The notes: generated by a model not told the origin, from the sequence alone. A stretch of DNA of 64,000 nucleotides from Psychrobacillus mangrovi (GCF_037104765.1 NZ_JBAWSY010000001.1:1-64000), one strand, 5' to 3'; positions 7,858 to 17,627 are shown, numbered from the stretch's first letter. Numbers and translations are program-made.

Positions 7858-8826
7858 TTGAAAAATAGTGTATTGTTAGGAGCTATTTTATGTTTTATTG
7901 CTGCAGTTTCGTGGGGAGCAATGTTTCCTGTAGCGCATGCAGCTTTCAAACATATTGATCCTTTCTATTTTACAATCATTCGTTATGGATTTGTTACGAT
8001 AATTTTAGTAGCGCTGCTATTATGGAAAGAGGGAATACAAGCTTTTCGATTTGAAGGAAAAGGTCTACATTTATGGTTTTTCGGTACTATGGCATTTACG
8101 GTCTATAATCTTTTCATCTTCTGGGGAGAAGATTTATTAGGTGAATCAGGAGTGATGGCTGCATCAATTATGGAGTCACTAATGCCAATGATTTCTATTG
8201 TGATAATATGGATGATTTTTAAAAAACGACCTCATCTATTCACTTTAATATGTGTGCTTGTGTCATTTGTCGGTGCTGTGTTTGTGATTACAAAAGGTGA
8301 TATTAAAGCATTTCTTGGTGCGACGGATAATTTTATTCCTTCAATGCTCATATTAATTGCAGTTGTTGGATGGGTTATTTACACGATGGGTGGTAGTGAG
8401 TTTAGTGGTTGGTCTGCTTTACGTTATTCTACGGTAAGCTGTTTACTAGGAACAATCACAGCAGTTGTTATTACAGTAGGGGCAACTCTCTTTGGATATA
8501 TTTCCATCCCATCAGTAGATGGCATCAAATCAATAATTCCGCATTTATTGTTTATGATTATATTCCCTGGAGTCATTGCTTTACTTGGTTGGAACATCGG
8601 TGTGAGTTTATTGTCACCATTGAATGCACTGTTGTTCATTAACTTTGTTCCCGTGACAACACTTTTAATATCGATTTTTCAAGGGAACCATGTAACGACG
8701 TTCGATCTTCTTGGTACTGTCCTTATTATCGTCTCACTTTTATCTAATAATATTTTTGTAAGGATGTCACAAAAGAAAGAATTAATTCAGCATGTTCAAA
8801 CAAATTTTAGTGAAAGTATATCCTAA
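7858..8826 (+). CDS. EamA/DMT-family transporter
   Basis: A 322-residue membrane protein with ten predicted hydrophobic segments arranged as two EamA repeats. The first repeat begins ILCFIAAVSWGAMFPVAHAAF and the second near FIPSMLILIAVVGWVIYTMGG. Members export amino acids and metabolites. The TTG start at 7858 is chosen because AAGGAGG lies ten bases upstream; an earlier in-frame ATG (7828) would place that ribosome binding site inside the gene. It is divergent from the LysR-type gene and probably controlled by it. Confidence 0.85.
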   Translation: MKNSVLLGAILCFIAAVSWGAMFPVAHAAFKHIDPFYFTIIRYGFVTIILVALLLWKEGIQAFRFEGKGLHLWFFGTMAFTVYNLFIFWGEDLLGESGVMAASIMESLMPMISIVIIWMIFKKRPHLFTLICVLVSFVGAVFVITKGDIKAFLGATDNFIPSMLILIAVVGWVIYTMGGSEFSGWSALRYSTVSCLLGTITAVVITVGATLFGYISIPSVDGIKSIIPHLLFMIIFPGVIALLGWNIGVSLLSPLNALLFINFVPVTTLLISIFQGNHVTTFDLLGTVLIIVSLLSNNIFVRMSQKKELIQHVQTNFSESIS

Positions 8827-8901
8827 CCAACATTGCGTCTTTATAATTAGAGACCTACCGATAAAACAACATTATTCGTAAGGTATATTTCAACGTTAAA
8901 G

Positions 8902-8938
8902 AGTCGATTTCTTTTCTTCTTTAGGAAATCGACTTTTT
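8902..8938 (+). terminator. intrinsic terminator after the EamA gene
   Basis: AGTCGATTTC (8902-8911) pairs with GAAATCGACT (8925-8934), followed by a T-run. Confidence 0.85.
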
Positions 8939-9203
8939 GTTTATTCTTCTTTTACCAAATTTCTTCACTATAATTTTTACTCAAATATGTAATTATGACG
9001 TCATACTTTATAATGACCAGTTTGTGGAAGACACAATTACAGAAACTGATAATAAAATGAATTCACTATCTGAATGGACTAACTCCACTAACGGTTTAAA
9101 ACAAGCGACAATTGCCAGAGGAGGAGAATTAGCAGCGGAAGAAGGAGAAACAGTATTAGTTATTGAATACCTTAGGACGAATGATTTCACCATTAAACAT
9201 TAA
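8937..9203 (+). CDS. unassigned short ORF, possibly a gene fragment
   Basis: An 88-codon open frame whose first ATG lies inside the preceding terminator, so the full length is unlikely to be translated. The second half (GLKQATIARGGELAAEEGETVLVIEYL) has protein-like composition; the first half is hydrophobic and low in complexity. No credible ribosome binding site precedes any start. I do not recognise the family. It may be the tail of a lost gene. Confidence 0.25.
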   Translation: MFILLLPNFFTIIFTQICNYDVILYNDQFVEDTITETDNKMNSLSEWTNSTNGLKQATIARGGELAAEEGETVLVIEYLRTNDFTIKH

Positions 9204-9648
9204 TGGGCAAAACACATATTAATATTTAGAAAGGATAAATGGGAAACTTCTATTCGTCATAGTTAGATTAGCACACAGTACAATAACTAGAGGGGTCAAC
9301 TGTATGAGATGAACATTTTGGGGAATACGACTCTACCAGTGTTCGAAGACATGAAAGAAAACGAAAAAATTATTGATTTCAAAGACAATAGTGACGAAAT
9401 TTCATTTTCATAATCATGATCCTGTACAAAAGCTGTCACATACGGATCAGTTACCTATCTTGCACACAAAAGAAGCTCACATATAGAATCTCTTCAATAT
9501 CCGTATTTACCTAACCAATGACCATCACAATAATCTACTTAAAACATTCATCTTATGGTTTAAAGATAATCACGCCAAACACTCACCATGTAAATCACTA
9601 TATTAATTCTCTTATAAAGAATTGCGCAATATATGTTATAGAATCATT
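9204..9648. other. gene-poor interval
   Basis: The best candidate is a 34-codon frame at 9309-9413 (starting MNILGNTTLPVFEDM), preceded by a weak AGGGG. It stops early and I do not recognise it. The rest appears to be non-coding AT-rich sequence. Confidence 0.35.
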
Positions 9649-10266
9649 TTAGTCCATATTCTTCTGTTTTTTAAGAACTTTGCGTGGTAAATTCCATCTA
9701 AAATAGACAGATAATATTCTGGATATGACAATTAACGCTATGAGGATAAATATGGCATAGGGCCCACGTACAAGATTTAAACCTATAGCCAGACCTGCTA
9801 ATGCAGCCCATAAGGCATAGATTTCTGATTGAAAAATCATTGGTTTTCTTCTTGCAAGGACATCTCGTAACATCCCGCCACCAGACCCTGTCATTGTAGC
9901 TGCAATGACAACAGCAATTAATGGAGCGTCAATTGAGATTGCATAGTTTGCACCTTGAATGGCAAACGTTGCCAAACCAATAGCATCAAAAAATACAATC
10001 CACTTTATCCAAAGGTCAATCCAGTTTTGAGACAATATAAAAACAATAGTAATAGCTAACAAAGCAATTTTGAATAAAAAATCCTGCTCCCAAATGTCCT
10101 CAATCGGTATTCCAATTAACAGATTACGAATAATACCTCCTCCAAATGCGGTAGTTAAACCTAAAACGTAAACTCCATATATATCATAATCCTCTTCTAT
10201 TGCCACAAGTGCACCACTTATCGCAAATGCAAAGGTACCAATGATGTTTAAAATGTCCCATGTCAA
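9649..10266 (-). CDS. TRIC-type cation channel family membrane protein (YvgT/UPF0126-like)
   Basis: A 205-residue integral membrane protein with seven hydrophobic segments. It has two copies of the family's glycine-rich signature: TTAFGGGIIRNLLIG near residue 50 and TMTGSGGGMLRDVLARRKP near residue 135. Prokaryotic TRIC proteins form trimeric cation channels. The TTG at 10266 is preferred because GGAGAG lies six bases upstream; nine further in-frame codons upstream would overlap that site. The gene stands alone. Confidence 0.88.
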   Translation of the reverse strand: MTWDILNIIGTFAFAISGALVAIEEDYDIYGVYVLGLTTAFGGGIIRNLLIGIPIEDIWEQDFLFKIALLAITIVFILSQNWIDLWIKWIVFFDAIGLATFAIQGANYAISIDAPLIAVVIAATMTGSGGGMLRDVLARRKPMIFQSEIYALWAALAGLAIGLNLVRGPYAIFILIALIVISRILSVYFRWNLPRKVLKKQKNMD

Positions 10267-11153
10267 AGCAATCTCTCCTTTTTTCAGTGTCACTATTCTT
10301 TGTCATTAGGCAATGATTTAATAATACAAAATCCTAAAAATTACATAGACACATGAACCTTCCGATCTGTTGTGCAAAAATAGACTACTTCTTACACCGC
10401 CTATAAAATCCATTAGACATTAAGTTTATTTCTTTGATTTATTTTAGATAGATAAAGATTTAACGTATGTTTAAAATAACATAAGGTGAATAGAGGGATG
10501 AACCATTGACTGATTTTAAAGTAGATTTGAAGAAAATTCAATTTTTCTCTCCTATTTAATCAAGCAAAAAAGCATCAATTTATTGGCTTTTGGATAAACA
10601 CTTAATTGTGCGAAAGGAGGGGAAAGGTTAAAGGATTCGTCTAGAGGGTTTGTAATTTAAAGCGGCCACATTTCTTTGCCATGCCGTTTCCTAAGCGGCT
10701 GAATGGGTCCATAATACTCAAGGGCCGATTAATGAGATTCATTTTTTGGATATCAGAAAAGCGATTATATAAAAAGTCATTGTTGCTGTTAAGCTTCAAT
10801 GGCTTTTTTGAATGTTAAAGAAAAGTGTTTGTGGTTCTTGCTCAGTTGAATTTTAATATCCCTTTATTGCTGTTAACGCTGTTGAAATAATTAACTGTTT
10901 TTAAAGTAAGGTGCACAAATAATGACTTATTATTTTTATATAGTTTCTTTATGTTAAAGTTCAATATGAAGAATTAGGGGAATTGAATAAAAAAAGATAT
11001 ATTAGTTTATCCACCATTTCGGAAAATAAGCTAACAAATTATTATAGTCGGCCTATTATTTCTAATTAGTTGCAAATAATTAAAGAGAATTTGGAAATAG
11101 TATTGAATAGTATTGACGTTTGCTTTATTTGAATTAGTAGGAGGTTTTTAGTC
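10267..11153. other. long gene-free interval
   Basis: Nearly 890 bp without a supportable gene. A weak hairpin (AAAAGTCATTG / CAATGGCTTTTTT) lies at about 10769-10808. On the minus strand at about 10644-10722 a short frame reads MDPFSRLGNGMAKKCGRF and stops; its GC content is higher than its surroundings and it looks like a coding scrap, but I cannot name it. The segment before 11154 carries the TAGGAGG site of the MFS gene. Confidence 0.4.
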
Positions 11154-12527
11154 TTGGAAACAAATTATCAAGGAACAAATAAAATGATTACAGGAATAGT
11201 ATTTGGGGTAATAACATTTTGGCTATTTGCACAAGCAATGGTCAATGTGGTTCCGGCTGTTCAAGAAGATTTGGATATTTCACTTGGAACCGTGAATATC
11301 GCTATTAGTTTAACTGCTTTGTTCTCAGGAATGTTTATTGTTGCTGCTGGTGGACTAGCCGATAAAATTGGTCGTAAGAGAATTGCAAATATTGGATTCA
11401 TATTAAGTATCGTTGGTTCACTTTGCCTAGTTTTAACGCAAGGATCGGCATTGTTAATTATCGGGCGTGTCATTCAGGGGCTTTCTGCTGCATGTATTAT
11501 GCCCTCAACGATTGCATTAATGAAAGCTTATTTTGAAGGGAAAGAACGCCAGCGCGCTCTAAGTTACTGGTCCATCGGTTCTTGGGGAGGTTCAGGAATT
11601 GCATCTTTTGCTGGAGGTGCAATTGCAACCTCTTTGGGGTGGAGATGGATTTTCATTTTTTCTATAGTCTTTGCGATTATCGGGATGTTTCTATTGAAAG
11701 ATACGCCAGAAAGTAAACAAGAATCTAATGATTCTTTTAAGTTCGATTACACGGGCTTAGTTGTTTTCATTATCACAATGATAGCTTTGAATGTATTTAT
11801 TAATTATGGTTCAAAATTAGGCTGGTCAAGCCCACTTTCTATTGGTCTTATCGTTCTTACAATCATTGGTTTTATTGTTTTCATAAAAGTTGAAAAAAGC
11901 AAAGATGTCGTTCTGATTGATTTTGATGTATTTAAAAATAAACCATATACAGGTGCAACTATTTCCAATTTCTTGCTAAATGCGATTGCTGGTACACTAG
12001 TTGTAGCCAATACGTATGTACAAGTAGGGCGTGGATTTAACTCGTTCCAATCCGGTATGTTATCATTAGGATATTTAGTAGCTGTACTTGCGATGATACG
12101 TGTCGGTGAAAAAATATTACAAAGAGTTGGCGCAAAATCACCAATGATATGGGGTGCCTTAATTACGACAGTTGGTGTTGCGATGATGGGCTTAACCTTC
12201 TTACCTGATCTTACTTATACGATTGTCGTATTCATTGGATTTGCGCTATTTGGACTTGGTCTTGGAATTTATGCGACACCTTCAACAGATACATCTGTAT
12301 CTAATGCTCCTGCTGACAAAGTCGGTGAAGCAGCTGGAGTTTATAAAATGGCAAGTTCACTAGGTAGTGCCTTCGGCGTAGCGATTTCTGCAGCTGTTTA
12401 CGGTGCAATTGCAGCAAATGGAAATCTTGAAACTGCAGCTTCCGTTGGTATTATAGTGAACGTAATATTCGGGGTACTTTCAATATTATCTATTATCTTT
12501 ATGGTGCCAAAAGATGCAGGTAAATAA
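11154..12527 (+). CDS. MFS multidrug efflux transporter (DHA2, SdrM-like, 14 TM)
   Basis: A 457-residue drug:H+ antiporter-2 family protein. Motif A is intact (GGLADKIGRKR, about 64-74) and motif C-like glycines occur in TM5 (GSWGGSGIASFAGGAIA). About fourteen hydrophobic segments fit the length. The segment from FWLFAQAMVNVVPAVQ through ALSYWSIGSWGGSG resembles the staphylococcal efflux pump SdrM from memory. The TTG start is supported by TAGGAGG. An M20 amidohydrolase follows 100 bases later, so a functional link is possible but not required. Confidence 0.85.
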   Translation: METNYQGTNKMITGIVFGVITFWLFAQAMVNVVPAVQEDLDISLGTVNIAISLTALFSGMFIVAAGGLADKIGRKRIANIGFILSIVGSLCLVLTQGSALLIIGRVIQGLSAACIMPSTIALMKAYFEGKERQRALSYWSIGSWGGSGIASFAGGAIATSLGWRWIFIFSIVFAIIGMFLLKDTPESKQESNDSFKFDYTGLVVFIITMIALNVFINYGSKLGWSSPLSIGLIVLTIIGFIVFIKVEKSKDVVLIDFDVFKNKPYTGATISNFLLNAIAGTLVVANTYVQVGRGFNSFQSGMLSLGYLVAVLAMIRVGEKILQRVGAKSPMIWGALITTVGVAMMGLTFLPDLTYTIVVFIGFALFGLGLGIYATPSTDTSVSNAPADKVGEAAGVYKMASSLGSAFGVAISAAVYGAIAANGNLETAASVGIIVNVIFGVLSILSIIFMVPKDAGK

Positions 12528-12628
12528 CTAATGCTCCTAATTAATCATAAGCCTAAATTGTGTTGTGATATATTTTAATTAAATATATATAACGATACAA
12601 TTATGTCATTTGAAAGGAAGAAAAGATA

Positions 12629-13816
12629 ATGAGAAGTGAATTAATGGAAATGTTAGAATCTCGTAAGGAAGAAATGATTGAAATTCGTAGACATCTACAC
12701 GAAAACGCTGAGCTTTCTTTTAAAGAAGAAAAAACAGCTCAATATATTATTGATTTTTACCAAGGAAAAGATGTAGAAGTTCAATCGAATGTAGGAAATG
12801 GATACGGAATTATCGTGACAATCAAAGGTGGAAAACCTGGGAAAAACATTGGTTTGCGCGCAGATTTTGATGCGCTCCCAATTGTCGAAGAAACTGATTT
12901 GCCATTTAAATCTAAAAATGAAGGCGTTATGCATGCTTGTGGTCATGATGGTCATACAGCGTACTTGTTAGTGTTAGCAGATTGCCTAATACAATTAAAA
13001 GATGAAATACCAGGTACTATAAAGATTATTCATCAACATGCGGAAGAAGTTCCGCCAGGTGGTGCAAAGAGTATTGTAGAGTCCGGCCTGCTTGATGATT
13101 TAGATAATGTATTTGGAATCCATTTACTGCCAATGGGACCAGCAGGAGTTGTAGGTTATCACGCTGGATTTTCATTCAACGGTAGAGCTTACTTGAAATT
13201 AAATATTCAAGGGAGAGGTGGACACGGTTCCTCACCACATTTAGCGAATGATGCCATTGTGGCTGGTGCTCATTTTGTTACAGCCGTACAAACGATCATT
13301 AGTCGTCGTTTAAGTCCTTTTGATATTGGTGTTATTACAATCGGTTCTTTTGATGGAAAAGGAACATTTAATGTAATTAAAGATAGCGTTGAGCTTGAAG
13401 GTGATATACGTTATATGACTAATGAAACAAAAGAAACAATTGCAAAAGAAGTCAAACGTATTGTAAAAGGAATTGAAGAAGAATTTGGTGTAACATGTGA
13501 TCTAACATATACGAATGATTATCCACCGTTATATAATGATCCTGAAATAACAGGAAAAGTTGCAGAGTTTCTCCTGAATGCAAATGATAAAGATATTAAA
13601 AAAGTAATGGAATTTCCTGCATTACCACCGTCTGAAGACTTTGCGTATTATGCTGAAAAATTCCCTTCCTGTTTCTTTTACATTGGTTGTACACCTAAAG
13701 GAGTAGAAAACCCTTATTTTAATCATAATCCTAAATTTGATATTGATGAAGATTCCCTTCTTGTGGCGGCAAAAGCAGTAGGATATGTCGTTTGTGGTTA
13801 TTATGAGTTAGAATAG
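12629..13816 (+). CDS. M20-family amidohydrolase (hippurate / N-acyl-amino-acid hydrolase type)
   Basis: A 395-residue dinuclear zinc amidohydrolase. N-terminal RRHLHENAELSFKEEKTA, metal and catalytic motifs GLRADFDALPI, ACGHDGHTA and HQHAEEVPPGGA, a dimerisation-domain GRGGHGSSPH, and a C-terminal HNPKFDIDEDSL are all present. These enzymes cleave N-acyl amino acids or hippurate-type amides in the cytoplasm. AAGGAAG precedes the ATG. It lies downstream of an efflux MFS gene, and a clear terminator follows at 13976. Confidence 0.9.
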   Translation: MRSELMEMLESRKEEMIEIRRHLHENAELSFKEEKTAQYIIDFYQGKDVEVQSNVGNGYGIIVTIKGGKPGKNIGLRADFDALPIVEETDLPFKSKNEGVMHACGHDGHTAYLLVLADCLIQLKDEIPGTIKIIHQHAEEVPPGGAKSIVESGLLDDLDNVFGIHLLPMGPAGVVGYHAGFSFNGRAYLKLNIQGRGGHGSSPHLANDAIVAGAHFVTAVQTIISRRLSPFDIGVITIGSFDGKGTFNVIKDSVELEGDIRYMTNETKETIAKEVKRIVKGIEEEFGVTCDLTYTNDYPPLYNDPEITGKVAEFLLNANDKDIKKVMEFPALPPSEDFAYYAEKFPSCFFYIGCTPKGVENPYFNHNPKFDIDEDSLLVAAKAVGYVVCGYYELE

Positions 13817-13975
13817 GAAAAAAAACGAAATTACTGCAAGAGGTTATATAAAAATTTGAAAAAGATCATTGAAATCCAAGGTTTTCTATTTAACAACTGA
13901 TGTCATTGGACTCTTGTGACAATAGAGTCAGTGTATATAGAAATTATTAGAGATTGTAAAAGGCAAAAGTATTAT

Positions 13976-14015
13976 AAAATCGTATTCAAGGGGAAACTCT
14001 AGAATACGATTTTTT
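13976..14015 (+). terminator. intrinsic terminator after the amidohydrolase
   Basis: AAAATCGTATTC pairs with GAATACGATTTT across a 14-base loop, ending in a T-run. Confidence 0.85.
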
Positions 14016-14133
14016 ATTCCTTATGATGAATCCTTTAGATGTATAGCGTTAATAATAAATATTGGATAATTTTCCCATCCAGTAATTTTCTTGTGATAAA
14101 ATATTAACAGAGCAACATAAATGGAGGCATATT

Positions 14134-14561
14134 ATGAAAATAACGCAACAATGGAATCAAGAGGATAGTGATTTTATTCGGAAAAAGGTAATTGAACATA
14201 ATCTTTCTAAACTTCCTGAGGATGTAAAACATCCAGTCAAGAATATTAGTTTTATCCTCAGAGATGATGAGGAAAAATTTTAGGAGGCATAACAGGTACA
14301 ATTTTTTGGTATAACTTACATATTGATTTCTTATGGGTTGATGAATCTCTTAGGGGTAAAGGTTATGGGAAAGAATTATTGGAAAATATTGAGAGAATTG
14401 CAGTAGAAAATAATTGCAAACTTATACAACTAGATACTTTTAGCTTTCAAGCCCCAAACTTCTATCAAAAATATGGTTATCAAATAGTAGGTGTAATAGA
14501 GGAACATCCTAATAAAGATCATCAACAGTTTTATCTCTCCAAAAACTTACATATTAAATAA
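14134..14561 (+). pseudogene. GNAT N-acetyltransferase, single-base frameshift
   Basis: The ATG has a good GGAGG site. The first frame runs MKITQQWNQEDSDFIRKKV to RDDEEKF and stops at 14281-14283. Adding one A to the poly-A tract at about 14274-14278 continues it as ILGGITGTIFWYNLHIDFLWV, DESLRGKGYGKELL (the acetyl-CoA pyrophosphate loop) and FYQKYGYQIVGVIEEHP. The assembled 142-codon protein is a complete GNAT. It is either a recent pseudogene or a homopolymer sequencing error. Confidence 0.8.
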
Positions 14562-15146
14562 TGTAATATCAACAATTAAAAGGTGATGATCTATTAATGG
14601 ATTGTCGGCTCTTCTTTGGCTACATGAGCTAAAGGGAGTAAGTTTGCAATAAAAGAAGGAGTCTTATCTGTAGTTCTAGAATACATTGTTATGGACTTGA
14701 TTGTTAAGGTTGCAATAGACGGTACACCAATTATTGATATAAAACAGGCAATGAAAGAGTTTCTACCAAAAGGTGAAGTAATGTAGCCGAATTTGTCCAT
14801 TACTTTAATGGATAAATATTGGCACAATATTAGGATAAGTTGTTCACTTTAACTACCTAGGGGTCTTACTTCTAAATTCGTAAAGGCTTTTCCAATTTTG
14901 AACAATGGGCAGGTTAGTTGAAAGGCAAATTGTTGGATAATTATTTTAGTGGATATAATTGATTAAGATAAAAGAATAAAAAGGACCAGTTTAGTCCCTT
15001 TTAATTTTAGAATTTAGTTAGCAAAGTATTTTAAAAATGTGTTACAGAAACTAGCAGAAGAGATTATAGATGTGCTATTGCTGCACGTTTCGTGTACGAA
15101 GGATGAGTTTTTATTCTCTGAGCTCTTGCAGCATGAGGTTTATATG
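14562..15146. other. gene-poor interval
   Basis: A frame at about 14640-14786 reads KFAIKEGVLSVVLEYIVMDL and continues with IDGTPIIDIKQAMKEF before stopping. It lacks a start and looks like a fragment of a lost gene that I cannot name. At 14905-14921 GGGCAGGTTAGTTG is the right half of the AACTAAC..GTTAGTT repeat family. Nothing else was found. Confidence 0.4.
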
Positions 15147-15905
15147 TTATTTCTGATTTATACCTAAAGAATATAGTGCATCCTTTACAGTCGACATTGT
15201 CGATAAAGATTCTATCTTATAATCTAATTGTAAAGCAGCTAGAGCCAATTGCGGTCTTAAACCGGTAATAATAGAACGCACACCAAGTAGGGATAATACG
15301 TTAGTAATTTTAAAGAGGTACTCTGCAACAATGCTATCTAATGTATAGATTCCAGAAAAGTCTATGATTAAATATTCAACATCCTGGTTCTTTACCTTTT
15401 CAGGTACATTTTCCAAGAGTTGTCTAGCTCTATCCTCATCAATTGATCCTATTAAAGGAAGTACGGCAATACCTTTTAGTATAGGAACAAGTGTAGCAGA
15501 AAGATCATTTATTTCTTTTAGTATTTCTTTTTGTTTTTTTTCTGATTCTTTTCTTTCTGTTATATCTTTTACATATGTTTGAATGGCTTTTGTATTTCCT
15601 ATCTGTACTGGGTGACAATACAATTCAACTTCTACAAGTGTTCCATCCATTCGAAAAATTGTTTCTTCTATCACCTTTGCTGGTTGTTGGTAAGCAGACT
15701 GTATTCTTTTTTCTATTGCTACCTTGGATGTTTCTTGAAATATATCTAAAGGACTAGCTCCAATAATATTTTCTTTTGTTGCTCTAAAAAATCTTTCTGC
15801 CACGTGGTTAACATCAATTATCTGAAGGTTGGTATGGATAATTAACGGATCAAGTGAAAACTCCATTATCTGGCGGTAATCAATATTTGTTATATCCTCA
15901 TTCAA
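15147..15905 (-). CDS. PAS-STAS domain protein (RsbR-like)
   Basis: A 252-residue sensor. A PAS domain (about 15-120, ending in the PAC-like TYVKDITERKESEKK) and a short coiled linker are followed by a C-terminal STAS domain (about 135-250). The STAS part contains YLIIDFSGIYTLDSIVAEYLF and SIITGLRPQLALAALQL, as in stressosome RsbR paralogues. Relative to RsbRA, the first phosphorylation site aligns with Ser (DS instead of DT), and the second Thr aligns with Ala. The TTG start has GGAG eight bases upstream. No rsbS or rsbT genes are nearby. It probably feeds a general-stress or related partner-switching pathway. Confidence 0.8.
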   Translation of the reverse strand: MNEDITNIDYRQIMEFSLDPLIIHTNLQIIDVNHVAERFFRATKENIIGASPLDIFQETSKVAIEKRIQSAYQQPAKVIEETIFRMDGTLVEVELYCHPVQIGNTKAIQTYVKDITERKESEKKQKEILKEINDLSATLVPILKGIAVLPLIGSIDEDRARQLLENVPEKVKNQDVEYLIIDFSGIYTLDSIVAEYLFKITNVLSLLGVRSIITGLRPQLALAALQLDYKIESLSTMSTVKDALYSLGINQK

Positions 15906-16124
15906 TCTAATCACTCCTTATACCTATGGTAATTTTTTTAACCTTCTGCAGATTTACTCTTATATTACATAAATCCTTTTTAAGTCTATCAGCTTTCAGG
16001 GTATATTCCCAATATAACTGTTTAATAAAATGAATATAACAACTATTATTTTAGTGACTTAAGCGGTTTTTAAGTAATCAAATATTAATACGAAGATATT
16101 GCTATTAAGAAAGGGATGAGAAAA

Positions 16125-16988
16125 ATGGAAAAAGTTCAAATAAATTTTATAAACACAGCTCCGATGAATGCAGATGAACTAAAAATAGTTTTAGGGGATA
16201 TTAGAAGTGGGGTAAGGAATTGGGAGGATGAGGATAAAGTTTTTTTAGTTAAATCTATGGTTCAACATATTGGCTCAACCGATAGTCGTCTTAGAGATCA
16301 ATTGATTTACACCTCTTTATATAAACTAATAATAGAGAAGAATCTACTTGAGCATGATTTACTAAAGGAAGTCTTAGATTTTTGTATAAGCGGTCTATTA
16401 TTTAAAGGAATTGGTAAAAATGGGACTGATACTGTTTTTACAAGATCTTTTACTACTCTATTAATAGCACTTATATTATACAGAGATAATGAAGACAACT
16501 TTCTTACACAAATTCAGATTAATAATGTTAAAGATAGGTTAATTGAATATATAAACCTGGAAAAAGATTTAAGGGGATATGTATCTGTTAAAGGATGGGC
16601 TCATAGTATTGCGCATGTTGCCGATGCTTTTGATGAATTAGTAAAAAACCATAAAGTAAGTAAAGAGTCATATAAAGTAATATTAAATGCCTTATGGAAA
16701 AAAGTATTTGTGTCCGATAGTGTTTATGTCCATGATGAAGCCGAAAGATTACTAATACCAATAATGGAAATGGTAAATAACGGATTGGAACTTGGAGTAA
16801 TTGAAACTTTATTACATAGAATACCTGACGAACTTTTGAAACTAAAAAAGGAGCTTGATGAAGTAAATTATTGGTTCTTAGTAGCTAACTGTAAGTTATT
16901 TTTAAAAAGTTTTTACTTAGAGGTTAAGCAAAATACAAGTTTACTATCTCTTCAAGCTACTATTGAAAAGTGCTTAAGTGAAATATAG
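16125..16988 (+). CDS. DUF2785 domain-containing protein
   Basis: A 287-residue, alpha-helical cytoplasmic protein. The family's conserved block is visible: DSRLRDQLIYTSLYKLI, then FTRSFTTLLIALILYRDN, and the strongly conserved GYVSVKGWAHSIAHVADAFDELV near residue 145. I know no established function for DUF2785. The ATG at 16125 is preferred over the one at 16116 because GAAAGGG ends directly before 16116 and is correctly spaced only for the later start. A bidirectional terminator follows. Confidence 0.85.
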   Translation: MEKVQINFINTAPMNADELKIVLGDIRSGVRNWEDEDKVFLVKSMVQHIGSTDSRLRDQLIYTSLYKLIIEKNLLEHDLLKEVLDFCISGLLFKGIGKNGTDTVFTRSFTTLLIALILYRDNEDNFLTQIQINNVKDRLIEYINLEKDLRGYVSVKGWAHSIAHVADAFDELVKNHKVSKESYKVILNALWKKVFVSDSVYVHDEAERLLIPIMEMVNNGLELGVIETLLHRIPDELLKLKKELDEVNYWFLVANCKLFLKSFYLEVKQNTSLLSLQATIEKCLSEI

Positions 16989-17012
16989 GTATCACATTAG
17001 TGTTTACTTAGG

Positions 17013-17050
17013 AAGAAAAGGCATCTCTACAAACGAAAATGCCTTTTCTT
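17013..17050. terminator. bidirectional intrinsic terminator
   Basis: AAGAAAAGGCAT pairs exactly with ATGCCTTTTCTT. It is shared by the DUF2785 gene and the convergent acetyltransferase gene. Confidence 0.85.
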
Positions 17051-17061
17051 ATGAGTGATTT

Positions 17062-17574
17062 CTATTCTTCTATTGGGTTTTTAGGGCCACTAAGATCCAA
17101 TTGATAAAAAGCTAAGTCAAGCCATCTATTGAATTTAAATCCTGCTTTATTTATAGTACCTGAATGAACAAATCCGAAATTTTTATGCATAGCAATACTT
17201 TTTTCATTTGTTGCATCGATTCCAGCAATTAATGTACGATACTCTCTTTCATTGGCAATAGCAATTAAATCGTTCATTAATGCAGTTGCAATTCCTTTTT
17301 TTCTGAATTCCTTACTTACATAGATAGAATGTTCAATAGAATATTTGTAAGCTGGCCAGGCTCTAAATGGACCAAAAGTTGCAAATCCTGCTACTCTGTT
17401 ATCTAGTTCAAAAACTAATATTGGATATCCTTCGTCCATCTTTTGTTGATACCATTGTTGTCTATTTTCGAGCGTTTGAGGTTTGTATGTATATACAGCA
17501 GTCGTATTTAAAATAGCATCATTATATATATCTAAAATATCCAGTAAATCCTTCTCTTGAATGGGTCTTATCAT
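17062..17574 (-). CDS. GNAT acetyltransferase, phosphinothricin N-acetyltransferase-like
   Basis: A 170-residue enzyme of the PAT/MnaT type. It starts MIRPIQEKDLLDILDIYNDAI and contains YKPQTLENRQQWYQQK, FGPFRAWPAYKYSIEHSIYV, the acetyl-CoA loop RKKGIATALM, and IDATNEKSIAMHKNFGFVHSG. Relatives acetylate phosphinothricin, methionine sulfoximine or related amino acids; the natural substrate here is not known. AGGAGG precedes the ATG. A 22-bp palindrome sits 30 bp upstream, suggesting repression by an unlinked regulator. Confidence 0.87.
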   Translation of the reverse strand: MIRPIQEKDLLDILDIYNDAILNTTAVYTYKPQTLENRQQWYQQKMDEGYPILVFELDNRVAGFATFGPFRAWPAYKYSIEHSIYVSKEFRKKGIATALMNDLIAIANEREYRTLIAGIDATNEKSIAMHKNFGFVHSGTINKAGFKFNRWLDLAFYQLDLSGPKNPIEE

Positions 17575-17605
17575 AATAAAAACCTCCTAGTGTCTTTTAT
17601 AATAA

Positions 17606-17627
17606 CAGACCAATACTAACTGGTCTG
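17606..17627 (-). promoter_or_regulatory. palindromic operator upstream of the PAT-like gene
   Basis: CAGACCA-N8-TGGTCTG is a perfect 7-bp inverted repeat. It overlaps the expected -35 region, and TTATAA lies between it and the gene. The spacing fits a TetR/MarR-type dimer. No regulator gene is adjacent. Confidence 0.5.

Noticed and set aside
14594..14827. 77-codon minus-strand frame
   Set aside because: No ribosome binding site; the plus strand of the same segment has a more protein-like frame. Likely a shadow.
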